From: Actinomadura meyerae | GTDB lineage: Bacteria; Actinomycetota; Actinomycetes; Streptosporangiales; Streptosporangiaceae | Length of the DNA: 64,000 nucleotides | NCBI RefSeq assembly: GCF_900188445.1 | Contig: NZ_FZOR01000040.1 | Location: 1 to 64,000, forward strand | Direction: 5' to 3' | Shown here: positions 24,941 to 33,327 of the stretch, piece after piece | How the letters are laid out: each line of letters begins with the position of its first letter | Position numbering within the stretch: the first letter of the stretch is position 1 | Notes under the pieces: generated by a model | What the model was told of the DNA's origin: nothing | Seen by the model: only the letters and a program-made list of their open reading frames with translations | Databases searched by the model: none | Program-made: the position numbers and the translations under genes

Positions 24941-27484
24941 ATGGAACCAATCAAGGTGTCGGACGCCGCGGCGTCCGGCGTGGGAGCCGCCGAGGTTCTC
25001 GGGCTTCGCGGTGTATCGAAGTCCTATCCCGGGGTCCGGGCGCTCAACGACGTCTCGCTGTCGTTCCGCGCCGGCCGGGTGCACGGGCTGGTGGGGGAGA
25101 ACGGCGCCGGCAAGTCCACGCTGATGGCCATCGCGTCCGGCGCGGTGCGCGCGGACGAGGGCACGGTCGCGCTCGGCGGCGAGGTCGGCGAGCACGGCGA
25201 CCCGAACTGGGCGCGTGAACGCGGGCTCGCCATCGTCCACCAGGAACCGGCGCTGCTGCCGGACCTGACGGTCGCGGAGAACATGCGGATGGCCGTCCCG
25301 GCGCGGCTGCGGCCGTCGATCCGGAGGCAGAACGCCTGGGCCCGCGAGCACCTGGCGGCATGGGAGGCGGTGGCGCGGATCGCGCCGGACGTGCCGACCC
25401 GCCAGTTGCGGCCGGACGAGCGCTTCGTCGTCGAGATCGCCCGCGCGCTGGCGTGCGAGCCGTCCGTCCTGATCCTGGACGAGCCGACCGAGCACCTGCT
25501 GAAGGCGGGTGTGGCCGTGCTGTTCGAGGCGATCCGGCGCTGCGCGGCCGACGGGGTGGCGGTGGTCTACATCTCGCACCGCATCCGCGAGGTCATCGAG
25601 ATCGCCGACGTCGTGTCGGTGCTGCGCAACGGGGAGCTGCGGGGCACCCGTCCCGTCGGCCCCGAGCTGACCGAGGACGAGCTGGTCACGCTGATCGTCG
25701 GGCGGCGGCTGTCGGCCCGGTTCCCCGCCAAGCTCGCCGCGTCCGGGGACGCGGCGGAGATCATGACCGTGCGGGGGCTGCGCGGCGCGGGCTTCGACGA
25801 CGTGTCGTTCGCGCTGCGCCGCGGTGAGATCCTGGGCCTGGCCGGGGTCGAGGGGCAGGGGCAGCGCGAGGTCCTGCGCGCCCTGGCCGGACTGGAGCGT
25901 TCGCACGGGACGGTGCGGCTCGACGGCGCCGAGATCGACGTGCGCGGCCCCGCCCGCGCCGCCGCGTCCGGCGTCGCCTACCTGTCCAACGACCGGCACC
26001 GCGAGAGCGCCCTCACCGGGCTGTCGGTGCGGGAGAACCTGATGCTGCGCGCCCTGGCGCCGCTCTCGCGCCTGGGCCTGCTGAGCGGAAGCGCCGAGCG
26101 GCGCCGCTCCGACCGGGCCATCGCCGACTTCGGCATCCGCACCGTCGGCGGCGAGGCGCCGATCGAGTCGCTGTCGGGCGGCAACCAGCAGAAGGTCATG
26201 ATCGGCCGCGTGCTGCTGTCGGACGCCGCGCTGATCCTGGTGGACGAGCCCAGCCAGGGCGTCGACGTCGGAGCCCGCGCCGAGATCTACGCGCTGCTGC
26301 GGGAGGCGACCGCGCAGGGCAAGGCCGTCTGCGTGCTCTCCTCCGACAACTCCGAACTGGCCGGCCTGTGCGACCGGGTGCTGGTCTTCTCCCGGGGGCG
26401 CATCGTCAAGGAGTTCGACGGCGACGAGGTCGTCGAGCGCGGCATCACCGAGGCGGCCGTCACCACCTCGACCGCCTCCCGCACGCAGAAGGACCAGGCG
26501 GCGGGGAAGGGGCGCGGTAAGGCCCTGCTGCCGCCCAACGTGCTCCCCTGGGCCGTTCTCGGGGTGGCCATCCTCGCGCTCGGCGCGGTGGCGGCGTCGC
26601 AGAACGAGTTCTACCTGTCGAGCCGCAACTTCGGGCTCATCCTGCCGATGCTGGCGATCATGGTGTTCGCCTCGATGGGACAGCAGTTCGCGCTGCTCGT
26701 CGGCGGCATCGACCTGTCCATCGGCCCGCTGATCAGCGTGGTCGTGGTGACGGCGTCCTTCGTCCTGGCCCCCGGCACCGGCCCGGCCGGCATGGTGCTC
26801 GGCTGCCTGGCGCTGCTGGCCGTCAGCATCGCCGTCGCGGTCGTCAACTGGGGGCTGGTCCGCCTGTTCCAGATCGGGCCGATCATCGCGACCCTGGTGA
26901 CCTACACGGCGCTGCAGGGCGTCGCGCTGATCATGCGGGAGACCCCGGGCGGCTCGTTCGAACCCGGCCTGGTCTACCAGCTGCAGAGCACGGTCGCCTT
27001 CATCCCGGTCACGGTGATCGTCGCGATCGTCGTGGCGGTCGCGCTCGAACTCGCCCTCACCCGGACCGAGACCGGCGTCCGCCTGCGCGCCGCCGGTTCG
27101 AACCCGGGCGTGGCCGCCGAGGTCGGCGTCAAGGTCGGCCGGATGAACCTCCTCGCCTACGTGGGCGCCTCGGTGTTCGCCATGGTGGGCGCCCTGGTGT
27201 TCCTGCCGGTCGCGGGCTCCGGCAACGCCACCGTCGGCAACGTCTACACCCTGTCGACCATCGGTGCCGTCGTCCTCGGCGGCGCCAGCCTCTTCGGGGG
27301 ACGCGGGTCGTTCGTCGGCGCCCTCCTGGGCGCCGCGGTCATCCTGCAGATCAACACCGTGGTGTCATTCCTCGGGCTCACCGCCTACTGGCAGCAGTTC
27401 CTGCTCGGAGCCCTGGTGATCACCGCCACCGCCTTCTACTCCAAGCTCGGCTTCCAGGGCGCGGGAGCGAGGAGCTCGTCATGA
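24941..27484 (+). CDS. ribose-type ABC transporter: two ATPase domains fused to a permease (RbsA-RbsC fusion)
   Basis: An 847-residue fusion. Residues about 20-250 are the first ATPase domain with Walker A GENGAGKS near 52 and Walker B VLILDEPTEHL; its signature region is degenerate (RQLRPDERFVVEIARAL), as in sugar importers. Residues about 260-505 are the second domain, with a degenerate Walker A (GVEGQGQRE) and intact LSGGNQQK and LILVDEPSQGVDVG. After a charged linker, about eight to ten membrane helices form an RbsC-like permease (GIDLSIGPLIS, TVGNVYTLSTIGAVVLGGASLFGG). Usually these are two proteins. GAGGAG precedes ATG 24941. A second permease follows with a 4-base overlap, so the importer is a fused half plus a partner. 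Confidence 0.9.
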   Translation: MEPIKVSDAAASGVGAAEVLGLRGVSKSYPGVRALNDVSLSFRAGRVHGLVGENGAGKSTLMAIASGAVRADEGTVALGGEVGEHGDPNWARERGLAIVHQEPALLPDLTVAENMRMAVPARLRPSIRRQNAWAREHLAAWEAVARIAPDVPTRQLRPDERFVVEIARALACEPSVLILDEPTEHLLKAGVAVLFEAIRRCAADGVAVVYISHRIREVIEIADVVSVLRNGELRGTRPVGPELTEDELVTLIVGRRLSARFPAKLAASGDAAEIMTVRGLRGAGFDDVSFALRRGEILGLAGVEGQGQREVLRALAGLERSHGTVRLDGAEIDVRGPARAAASGVAYLSNDRHRESALTGLSVRENLMLRALAPLSRLGLLSGSAERRRSDRAIADFGIRTVGGEAPIESLSGGNQQKVMIGRVLLSDAALILVDEPSQGVDVGARAEIYALLREATAQGKAVCVLSSDNSELAGLCDRVLVFSRGRIVKEFDGDEVVERGITEAAVTTSTASRTQKDQAAGKGRGKALLPPNVLPWAVLGVAILALGAVAASQNEFYLSSRNFGLILPMLAIMVFASMGQQFALLVGGIDLSIGPLISVVVVTASFVLAPGTGPAGMVLGCLALLAVSIAVAVVNWGLVRLFQIGPIIATLVTYTALQGVALIMRETPGGSFEPGLVYQLQSTVAFIPVTVIVAIVVAVALELALTRTETGVRLRAAGSNPGVAAEVGVKVGRMNLLAYVGASVFAMVGALVFLPVAGSGNATVGNVYTLSTIGAVVLGGASLFGGRGSFVGALLGAAVILQINTVVSFLGLTAYWQQFLLGALVITATAFYSKLGFQGAGARSSS

Positions 27485-28467
27485 ATCGGGTCACCCGGCG
27501 GCTACCGGCGATGCCGGTCCTGTACGCCACCATCCTGCTGTTCATCGTGTGCCTGCTCGTCGCGCCGAGCAGCGTCAACGGGGCCTCGCTCAACGCGATG
27601 CTCCCCTTCGCCGCCGTCCTGGCCGTCTGCGGGATCGGCCAGACGCTGGTCGTCCAGCAGCGCGGCATCGACCTGTCGGTCACCGGCACCGTGACGCTGT
27701 CCGCCGTGATGGTCAGCAAGCTCCCGCACGGCGACGGCGACCTGCTCTGGGCCGTGCCCGCCGTCCTGGTCACGGGCGCCGTCATCGGCGGCGTGGTCGG
27801 CCTGCTCGTCACCTACCTGAAGGTCACCCCGCTCATCGCGACGTTCGGCATGAACGCGGTCATCGGCGGGCTCGTCCTGGCCTACTCGGGCGGCACGACG
27901 CACCGGGTGCCGCCCGGCCTGAGCGCGTTCTCGACCGGGCGGACGCTCGGCGTGCTGAACCTGGTGTGGCTGGCCGTCGTCCTGGTGCTGGTGGCCGCGC
28001 TGGTCATGGCGTCGACGAGGTTCGGACGCGGGTTCGTCGCGGTCGGCGCCAACATCGACGCCGCCCGTGCGTCCGGCCTGCGGGTCTCGCTGATCCGCTG
28101 GTCCGCCTACGTGGGCGCCTCGGCATGCTACGCCATCGCCGGGATCGTGCTCGCCGGCTACGTCAACGTGCCCAACCTCCAGGTCGGCGACGGCTACGTG
28201 ATGCCGTCGATCGCGGCGGTCGTCCTCGGCGGGACGCTGCTGTCCGGCGGCCGCGGCCGCATGGTCGGGACGCTGGTCGCGGCGGTGCTGCTCAGCCAGC
28301 TCAACCAGTTCGTCCTGTCGGTGGGCGCACCGTCCGCGATGCAGCTCATCGTCCAGGGCTCCGTCATCGCCGTCGCGGCCGTCTTCCAGAGCGCCAGGGG
28401 ACGCGCGCTCGCGAGCGCCGTGCGGCGACGTCTCATTCCCACCCAAGCAAAGGCGGTGTCGGCATGA
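27481..28467 (+). CDS. ribose-type ABC transporter permease (RbsC-like)
   Basis: A 328-residue integral membrane permease with the family motif QQRGIDLSVTGTVTLSAVM near the start and GYVMPSIAAVVLGGTLLSGGRGRMVGTLVAA near the end, the EAA-like loop region seen in RbsC proteins. It pairs with the permease half of the preceding fusion as a heterodimer. Overlaps the preceding stop and the next start by four bases each. Confidence 0.92.
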   Translation: MNRVTRRLPAMPVLYATILLFIVCLLVAPSSVNGASLNAMLPFAAVLAVCGIGQTLVVQQRGIDLSVTGTVTLSAVMVSKLPHGDGDLLWAVPAVLVTGAVIGGVVGLLVTYLKVTPLIATFGMNAVIGGLVLAYSGGTTHRVPPGLSAFSTGRTLGVLNLVWLAVVLVLVAALVMASTRFGRGFVAVGANIDAARASGLRVSLIRWSAYVGASACYAIAGIVLAGYVNVPNLQVGDGYVMPSIAAVVLGGTLLSGGRGRMVGTLVAAVLLSQLNQFVLSVGAPSAMQLIVQGSVIAVAAVFQSARGRALASAVRRRLIPTQAKAVSA

Positions 28468-29282
28468 CCGAAGCATCGAGCAAGGCCCTGGCGGGAGCGC
28501 CCGCCGGTGTGGCGACGCGGCTCTGGGCGCTCGAAGGCCCCACCTTCACCCTGCCCGCGAACTTCCTCGTCGTGCACGAAGAGGGGCGGGTCACCATTCC
28601 GGTGCCGTGCTTCCTCATCGAGCATCCCCGGGGGCTGGTGCTGTTCGACACGGGCATCATCCCGGAGGCCAGCGAGGACCCGCTGTCGGTCTACAGGCCC
28701 GAGACGCTGGAGTTCAACCACCTCCGCTACGACCCCGCGCAGCGCGTCGACCGCCAGATCGAGGCGCTGGGGTACACCGTGGAGGACGTCAAGCACGTCG
28801 TCCTGTCGCACCTGCACGACGACCACACCGGCGGCCTGCGCTTCTTCCCCCACGCCGACATCTGGATCGGCGAGGGCGAGCTTCCGCACGCCTACTGGCC
28901 GCATCCGCCCCAGCGCGACCTGTTCCGCTACCGCGACATCGACCCGGCCCGGGACTTCACCTGGCACGAACTGCCCGGCGACCACGACCTGTTCGGCGAC
29001 GGCAGCATCGTCGTCCTCAGGTTCCCCGGCCACACGCCCGGAAGCAGCGGCCTGCTGGTGCGCCTGCCGTCGCGCAACCTGATCCTCACCGGCGACGCGG
29101 TCCACCTGCGCGCGGCGATCGAGAAGACCATGCCGATGGGGACCGACTGGAACACCGCCGAATCCGTCCGCTCGATCCGGCGCATGAAGCGCCTCGCCGC
29201 CTCGACGCCGGCCGAGATCTGGATCGGCCACGACCCGCAGGACTGGGAGCACTACACCGGCAACGGCCGCGAACTGACCTGA
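28464..29282 (+). CDS. metallo-beta-lactamase-fold hydrolase (N-acyl-homoserine-lactonase-like)
   Basis: A 272-residue MBL-fold enzyme. Zinc motif LSHLHDDHTGGL (HxHxDH) near residue 115, then RFPGHTPGSSG, LTGDAVHLRA and the final WIGHDPQDWEHY. The spacing and the Asp-rich ends resemble AHL lactonases (AiiA/AttM type), but it closes a transport and catabolic operon and may well open a lactone substrate. It is the last gene of the operon, followed by the hairpin at 29329-29366. Confidence 0.88.
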   Translation: MTEASSKALAGAPAGVATRLWALEGPTFTLPANFLVVHEEGRVTIPVPCFLIEHPRGLVLFDTGIIPEASEDPLSVYRPETLEFNHLRYDPAQRVDRQIEALGYTVEDVKHVVLSHLHDDHTGGLRFFPHADIWIGEGELPHAYWPHPPQRDLFRYRDIDPARDFTWHELPGDHDLFGDGSIVVLRFPGHTPGSSGLLVRLPSRNLILTGDAVHLRAAIEKTMPMGTDWNTAESVRSIRRMKRLAASTPAEIWIGHDPQDWEHYTGNGRELT

Positions 29283-29328
29283 CGTCACCTGAGCTTCCGC
29301 CCGATCACAGGGCTGAAGCACCCGGCCC

Positions 29329-29366
29329 GGGCGCCGGACGGCCCGCCGGACGGCCGTCCGGCGCCC
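29329..29366. terminator. bidirectional hairpin terminator
   Basis: A perfect 13-base-pair stem (GGGCGCCGGACGG with its complement) and a 12-base loop between two convergent genes: the end of the IclR-1 operon and the end of the folP operon. Confidence 0.75.
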
Positions 29367-29457
29367 GTCCGGCGGCCGACCACGACGCAGCCCGGTGCCG
29401 GGCGGCCGGACCACGGACCGGCGGCCCGCTCGTTTCGCGGCTGCTTGTTTCATCGCC

Positions 29458-30375
29458 TCATGGCCGGTGCTCGGCCTGGCTTGGGCCGGGCGCTCGGGTT
29501 CTTGCCTTCACACCGCTGGACGGGCGGAGTTCGGCGGCGACTCTCAATGCGTCAGCCGTGCTGTGCACGTCGTGCGCTCTTACGCACCAGGCGCCCTGCA
29601 CCGCCGCCCACAGGGAGATGGCGGTGCTGGCCGCGTCCCGGTCGGCAGCGCTGCGGGGGCGCCCGTCCGGCGCGGCGAGCAGTTCGCCCAGGAAGCTCTT
29701 GCGACTGGCGCCCACAAGGAGCGGGTAGCCCATCGCGATGTGCGCCAGGTTCCTCAGGAGGATCCAGTTGTGGTCGGGGTTCTTCGCGAAACCCAGACCC
29801 GGGTCGAGGATGATCTGCTCCTGTCGGACCCCCAGCCGTTGCGCACGATCGATCTGCACCCGAAGTTCGTCCCTCACCTCGCGGACGACGTCGTCGTAGC
29901 GCGCGTGACTTCTCATCGATCGCGAAGGCGCGCGCCAATGGGTCAGCACGTAAGGGACGCCGAGCTCGGCGACCGTGCGGTGCATGGCCGCGTCCGCTCT
30001 GCCGCCGCTGACGTCGTTGACGAGGACGGCGCCCGCGCGAACGGCCTTCCTGGCGACCGAGGCGCGCATGGTGTCGATGCTGACGACCACACCTGCCGCG
30101 GCCAGTCCCTCGATCACGGGCAGGACCCGCCGCAGCTCCTCCTCGCCGGTGGTCCGGGCGGCGCCGGGGCGTGTCGACTCGCCGCCCACGTCCACGATGC
30201 CGGCGCCCGCCCGGCGCAGGTTGATGCCTTCCGCGATCGCGGCTGCGGGGGTGGCGAATCTGCCGCCGTCCGAGAACGAGTCCGGGGTGACGTTGAGGAC
30301 CCCCATGACCGAGCAGTTCCCTCCGCGGCCGGTGAGCGGGCCGCGGTGGACAGAGTCCGCGGCCGTGGTCGTCAT
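29458..30375 (-). CDS. folP: dihydropteroate synthase
   Basis: A 305-residue DHPS that joins p-aminobenzoate to the pterin pyrophosphate in folate synthesis. All main motifs are present: VLNVTPDSFSDGG, VDVGGESTRPGA, SIDTMRASVARKAV, VNDVSGG, ILDPGLGFAKN and GASRKSFLGELL. It is the third gene of the osmC-fchA-folP unit and its start overlaps the fchA stop. It does not sit with folK or folB as housekeeping folP usually does, so it is probably a dedicated copy that supplies tetrahydrofolate for the one-carbon pathway encoded nearby (inference). Confidence 0.93.
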   Translation of the reverse strand: MTTTAADSVHRGPLTGRGGNCSVMGVLNVTPDSFSDGGRFATPAAAIAEGINLRRAGAGIVDVGGESTRPGAARTTGEEELRRVLPVIEGLAAAGVVVSIDTMRASVARKAVRAGAVLVNDVSGGRADAAMHRTVAELGVPYVLTHWRAPSRSMRSHARYDDVVREVRDELRVQIDRAQRLGVRQEQIILDPGLGFAKNPDHNWILLRNLAHIAMGYPLLVGASRKSFLGELLAAPDGRPRSAADRDAASTAISLWAAVQGAWCVRAHDVHSTADALRVAAELRPSSGVKARTRAPGPSQAEHRP

Positions 30376-31004
30376 CGGTGTTCCTCGGCCGACCGGGTGG
30401 CGGCTCCCGTCGTCGGCAACGACTCGGCTGCGGCCCGTGCCCGGGAGGCCAGGCGGCCGGCACGGGACGCGCGCATGTCGTCGGCCGCGCCGTCCCCGAG
30501 GTTGGCCGACACCAGGTGCGCCGCGCCGGTGGCGGCCGCGGCCGCTTGGTGCGCCGCGATCGCGGCGTCGCCCGCCAGGTGCGGGTTGCCGCACGACGCG
30601 AGGTCCGCGGCCGCGGCGGCGACCGCGGCCGCGATCTCGCAGACGGCCAGGGGGACGGCGACGATGGCCGCACCGGCCCGGTGCCGCCGGGCGGAGGCGT
30701 CCGACGAGGTGTCCCGTGACGCCCGGACGTAGTCCGCGTAGGCCGCGGCGTCCTGCTGGGCGAGCCGCAGCGCCCGAGCGCCCAGCCTTTCGAGGCCGCG
30801 CAGCCTGGACGGGGGGAAGGCGGTTCCGAGGCGCTCCGGTCCGGTGTAGCCGATGACCATCTGGACGAGGGAGGCGGCCATGGCGGCGGAGACCGCGAGG
30901 ACCGCGCCTCCGCCCGGCGTGGGGGTCCTGGTCGCGAGCCGCTCGACGAACTCGTTGAGCCGCAGCCGGGGAATGCCGGCGGCGGACGGGCTCCCGGCCG
31001 TCAC
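30372..31004 (-). CDS. fchA: cyclodeaminase/cyclohydrolase family protein (FchA-like methenyl-THF cyclohydrolase)
   Basis: A 210-residue all-helical protein of the FTCD cyclodeaminase/FchA family. The signature is at the N-terminus: LRLNEFVERLATRTPTPGGG followed by AVSAAMAASLVQMVIG. The size equals FchA, which converts 5,10-methenyl-THF to 10-formyl-THF, rather than the two-domain formiminotransferase. This activity would be needed here because the FolD homologue at 47203 lacks its cyclohydrolase lysine. The GTG start 31004 overlaps the osmC stop (GTGA), and the stop overlaps the folP start. Confidence 0.82.
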   Translation of the reverse strand: MTAGSPSAAGIPRLRLNEFVERLATRTPTPGGGAVLAVSAAMAASLVQMVIGYTGPERLGTAFPPSRLRGLERLGARALRLAQQDAAAYADYVRASRDTSSDASARRHRAGAAIVAVPLAVCEIAAAVAAAAADLASCGNPHLAGDAAIAAHQAAAAATGAAHLVSANLGDGAADDMRASRAGRLASRARAAAESLPTTGAATRSAEEHR

Positions 31005-31480
31005 CGGAACCGCAGTTCCGTGGTCAGGGTGACGCTCGTGCCGATCGACCGGGCGATGGGGCACCGGCGCTGATGGACGGCATGAGCGCGGACGATGTCC
31101 GATTCCGCCACCCCCGCGTCGCGGCGGAGTTCGTAGACGACGTGGACGCCCGCCACGCGGAGCACGGCCTTCTCCTTGACGATGCGTCCCGCGGCCTTCG
31201 CCACCAGGCTGCCGCCACCGGTGTCCTGGCCGAGCGCGAGGAGCATCCCGGAGAAGGTGCCGGTCAGGCATCCCGCGGCGGCGCCGATCAGGTAGTCGAG
31301 CGTCGTCGCGTGCGGCTCCAGCTCGTGGCCGGGGACGCCGTAGTGCTCCGCGATCTCGGCGCGCATCCCCATCACCACGTCTCCGTCGACGGGGACCGTG
31401 ACGACCTTGGCGCGGCCCGGGGCCGGCCGCACGGTCACTTCGGGGATCTGGATCGTCTCCAGATCGTCGCTCTCGGCCAT
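31001..31480 (-). CDS. OsmC/Ohr family protein
   Basis: A 159-residue OsmC-like protein, typically a thiol peroxidase for organic hydroperoxides. Both redox Cys positions are present: AGCLTGTFSGML near residue 70 and HQRRCPIARS near residue 140, with the preceding PHATTLDYLIGAAAG segment. ATG 31480. It is the first gene of a three-gene unit with fchA and folP. The tandem sites at 31495-31523 lie 15-43 bases upstream and overlap its likely -10. Confidence 0.88.
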   Translation of the reverse strand: MAESDDLETIQIPEVTVRPAPGRAKVVTVPVDGDVVMGMRAEIAEHYGVPGHELEPHATTLDYLIGAAAGCLTGTFSGMLLALGQDTGGGSLVAKAAGRIVKEKAVLRVAGVHVVYELRRDAGVAESDIVRAHAVHQRRCPIARSIGTSVTLTTELRFR

Positions 31481-31494
31481 GAGACTCCAATGTG

Positions 31495-31523
31495 CGATAA
31501 TCGGTTGTTAGACTCGTATATCG
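31495..31523 (-). promoter_or_regulatory. tandem IclR-2 operator a with promoter of osmC-fchA-folP
   Basis: Half-sites CGATAATCG (31495-31503) and CGTATATCG (31515-31523) start exactly 20 bases apart. On the minus strand TTGACA (31544-31539) is followed after 18 bases by TATACG (31520-31515), so the right half-site covers the -10 of the osmC promoter. Confidence 0.75.
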
Positions 31524-31671
31524 GGTAACCTGAAAGCCTGTCAACGGTGAGCGGCATCCGGTGCCCGGCCTCGGGGGACCCGGCCGCCGGTCGTGTCGGT
31601 GCCGGGAGAGGTGCCGGATTCTGGTAAAAGTGGCGGTTGCGGCACGCGATGCGAGGATCAAGGAGGCCGGT

Positions 31672-32361
31672 GTGGGGGCCAGCGGAAAGCCGGCGGGCGG
31701 GGAGATCGCCCAGACCCTCGATCGCGGGCTCCAGGTGCTGGAGTTCCTCGGTACGTCGGCGGACGGCTTCACGGCCACCGAGGTCGCCCAGCACGTCGGC
31801 GTCCACCGGTCCATCGTCGCCCGGCTGCTGGCGACGCTGACGGCCCGCAAGTTCGCGACCCGCCTGGACGACGGCCGCTACGTCGTGGGGAGCGGGGTCT
31901 TCAGCCTGGCCCGGATGGTCTCGCGGGATCTCATCTCCATGGCGACGCCGCTGCTCCGCGACGCGACCGAGCGGGTGGTGGCCACGTCGGTCCTGCACAT
32001 CGCCGACGGCGACGAAGTGGTGACCGTGCTGTCCATCGAGCCGTCGGCCGCCAACTTCCGCGTCGGCGCCCGCGGGCCGCTGCCGGCCTTCGCGGCGTAC
32101 GGCATCGCCATCCTCTCGGGGCGGCCGCCGCGTCCGGGGGAGCGGCCGGAGGTGGCCGAGGCCCGCTCGCTGGGATACGCGGTCACGACCGGTGAGGTGG
32201 TGCCCGGCTACACCGGCATCGCCGCCCCGATCTTCACCGCGGGGGGCGAGGCCATGGGCAGCGTCGGCCTCGTCATACCGGCCGAGCGCATCTCGGAGGT
32301 GCCGGCGCTCGCCACCGAGGTGATGGCGCTCGCCAAGGCGCTGTCGCTCGCCGGCGGCTGA
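31672..32361 (+). CDS. IclR family transcriptional regulator (regulator 2)
   Basis: A 229-residue IclR protein: winged helix in the first 75 residues (EIAQTLDRGLQVLEFLGTSADGFTATEVAQHVGVHRSIVARLLATL) and the effector domain after it (TSVLHIADGDEVVTVLSIEPS, then GIAAPIFTAGGEAMGSVGLVIP). The effector domain is rather short for the family. I chose GTG 31672 because a perfect AAGGAGG lies five bases upstream; a longer frame opens at 31561. It is central to four operons whose promoters share the same double site, so it is the likely regulator of the whole one-carbon cluster. The effector is unknown. Confidence 0.9.
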   Translation: MGASGKPAGGEIAQTLDRGLQVLEFLGTSADGFTATEVAQHVGVHRSIVARLLATLTARKFATRLDDGRYVVGSGVFSLARMVSRDLISMATPLLRDATERVVATSVLHIADGDEVVTVLSIEPSAANFRVGARGPLPAFAAYGIAILSGRPPRPGERPEVAEARSLGYAVTTGEVVPGYTGIAAPIFTAGGEAMGSVGLVIPAERISEVPALATEVMALAKALSLAGG

Positions 32362-32532
32362 TCTTCCCGTTCCGGTTCGCGCCGGGAGCGGACCACCCGC
32401 TGCGCGGGTGACCGCCATCGCCCGTCCGTGCTCGGACCAGGTGCGCCCCTCCTCGCATCGCGCGCTCGCGCATGCCTTCTTCGCCTGTGTCTCCGTCCGC
32501 GCATGCGCCCTCACCAGTCGAAGTGCGCACTC

Positions 32533-32593
32533 TTGACAATCTCCGAACGCCGATGCCACTGTTCCGTTTATCGAACACAAGTGCCGTTAATCG
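32533..32593 (+). promoter_or_regulatory. promoter and tandem IclR-2 operator b (redoxin-liv operon)
   Basis: TTGACA at 32533-32538 is a consensus -35; the -10 around 32556-32562 is weak. Half-sites CGTTTATCG (32565-32573) and CGTTAATCG (32585-32593) start 20 bases apart, just upstream of GGAGG and ATG 32606. The -35 to first-site distance (32 bases) is almost the same as at operators c and d. Confidence 0.75.
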
Positions 32594-32605
32594 GTGGAGG
32601 CGAGT

Positions 32606-33280
32606 ATGGCGGATGCCGCGTCGCGCAGGACGTCCCTCAGGGAGCAACTGGAAGAACTGGCCGCGTCGGTGAACCGACCGGAGGACGCCAAGGCGGCGAT
32701 CAACCGGGCCTTCGCGGACATCGAGGAGCAGGGCCTCGTGCCGGGACTCGCGATCGGGGACCGGGCCCCCGACTTCGAGCTCCCCGACGCCCGGGGCGGC
32801 CGGGTGCGGCTGGCCGACCGGCTAGCGACGGGGCCCGTCGTGCTGACCTTCTACCGCGGTTCGTGGTGCCCCTACTGCAACCTGGAGCTGCGCGCGTACC
32901 AGAGCCGGCTGGACGAGTTCGCAGCGCAGGACGCCTCTCTGATCGCCGTGAGCCCGCAGGCCCCGGACGACGCGATGTCGATGAGCGAGAAGAACGCCCT
33001 CGAATACGACGTCCTGTCCGATGTGGACCAGCACGTGCTCGACGCCTACCGCATCCGGTTCGACCTTCCGGCCGGGATCACCGCGCACATGCTCGACTCC
33101 ACGCTGGCGGCGCTGGCAAAGCAGCAGCCCGACGGGCACTACAGCCTCCCCGTCCCGGCGACCTTCGTGCTGGACCGCCAGGGGACCGTGCGGGCCCGCC
33201 ACGTCTCGATGGCCTACCGGACCCGCATGGAGCCGGACGAGGCTCTCGCGGCGATCCGCGAGATCAACGCCGCCCGCTGA
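32606..33280 (+). CDS. peroxiredoxin-like (AhpC/TSA, redoxin) protein
   Basis: A 224-residue thioredoxin-fold protein. After a helical N-terminus of about 45 residues comes GDRAPDFELPDARGGRVRLAD and the active site FYRGSWCPYCNLEL with C88 and C91 (CxxC). Later VPATFVLDRQGTVRARHVSM is a typical redoxin strand pair. Classical peroxiredoxins have T-x-x-C, so this is the peroxiredoxin-like subgroup, a thiol peroxidase or disulfide reductase. ATG 32606 has GGAGG six bases upstream. It heads the transporter operon. Redox partners could be the thioredoxin reductase at 43896. Confidence 0.85.
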   Translation: MADAASRRTSLREQLEELAASVNRPEDAKAAINRAFADIEEQGLVPGLAIGDRAPDFELPDARGGRVRLADRLATGPVVLTFYRGSWCPYCNLELRAYQSRLDEFAAQDASLIAVSPQAPDDAMSMSEKNALEYDVLSDVDQHVLDAYRIRFDLPAGITAHMLDSTLAALAKQQPDGHYSLPVPATFVLDRQGTVRARHVSMAYRTRMEPDEALAAIREINAAR

Positions 33281-33327
33281 GGGCGCGCACCCACCCCATC
33301 TCGAAACCACCGGACTTAAGGAAGCCC

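Noticed and set aside
29329..29366. CRISPR-like or IS-end repeat
   Set aside because: It is a single perfect hairpin between convergent genes, best explained as a terminator.
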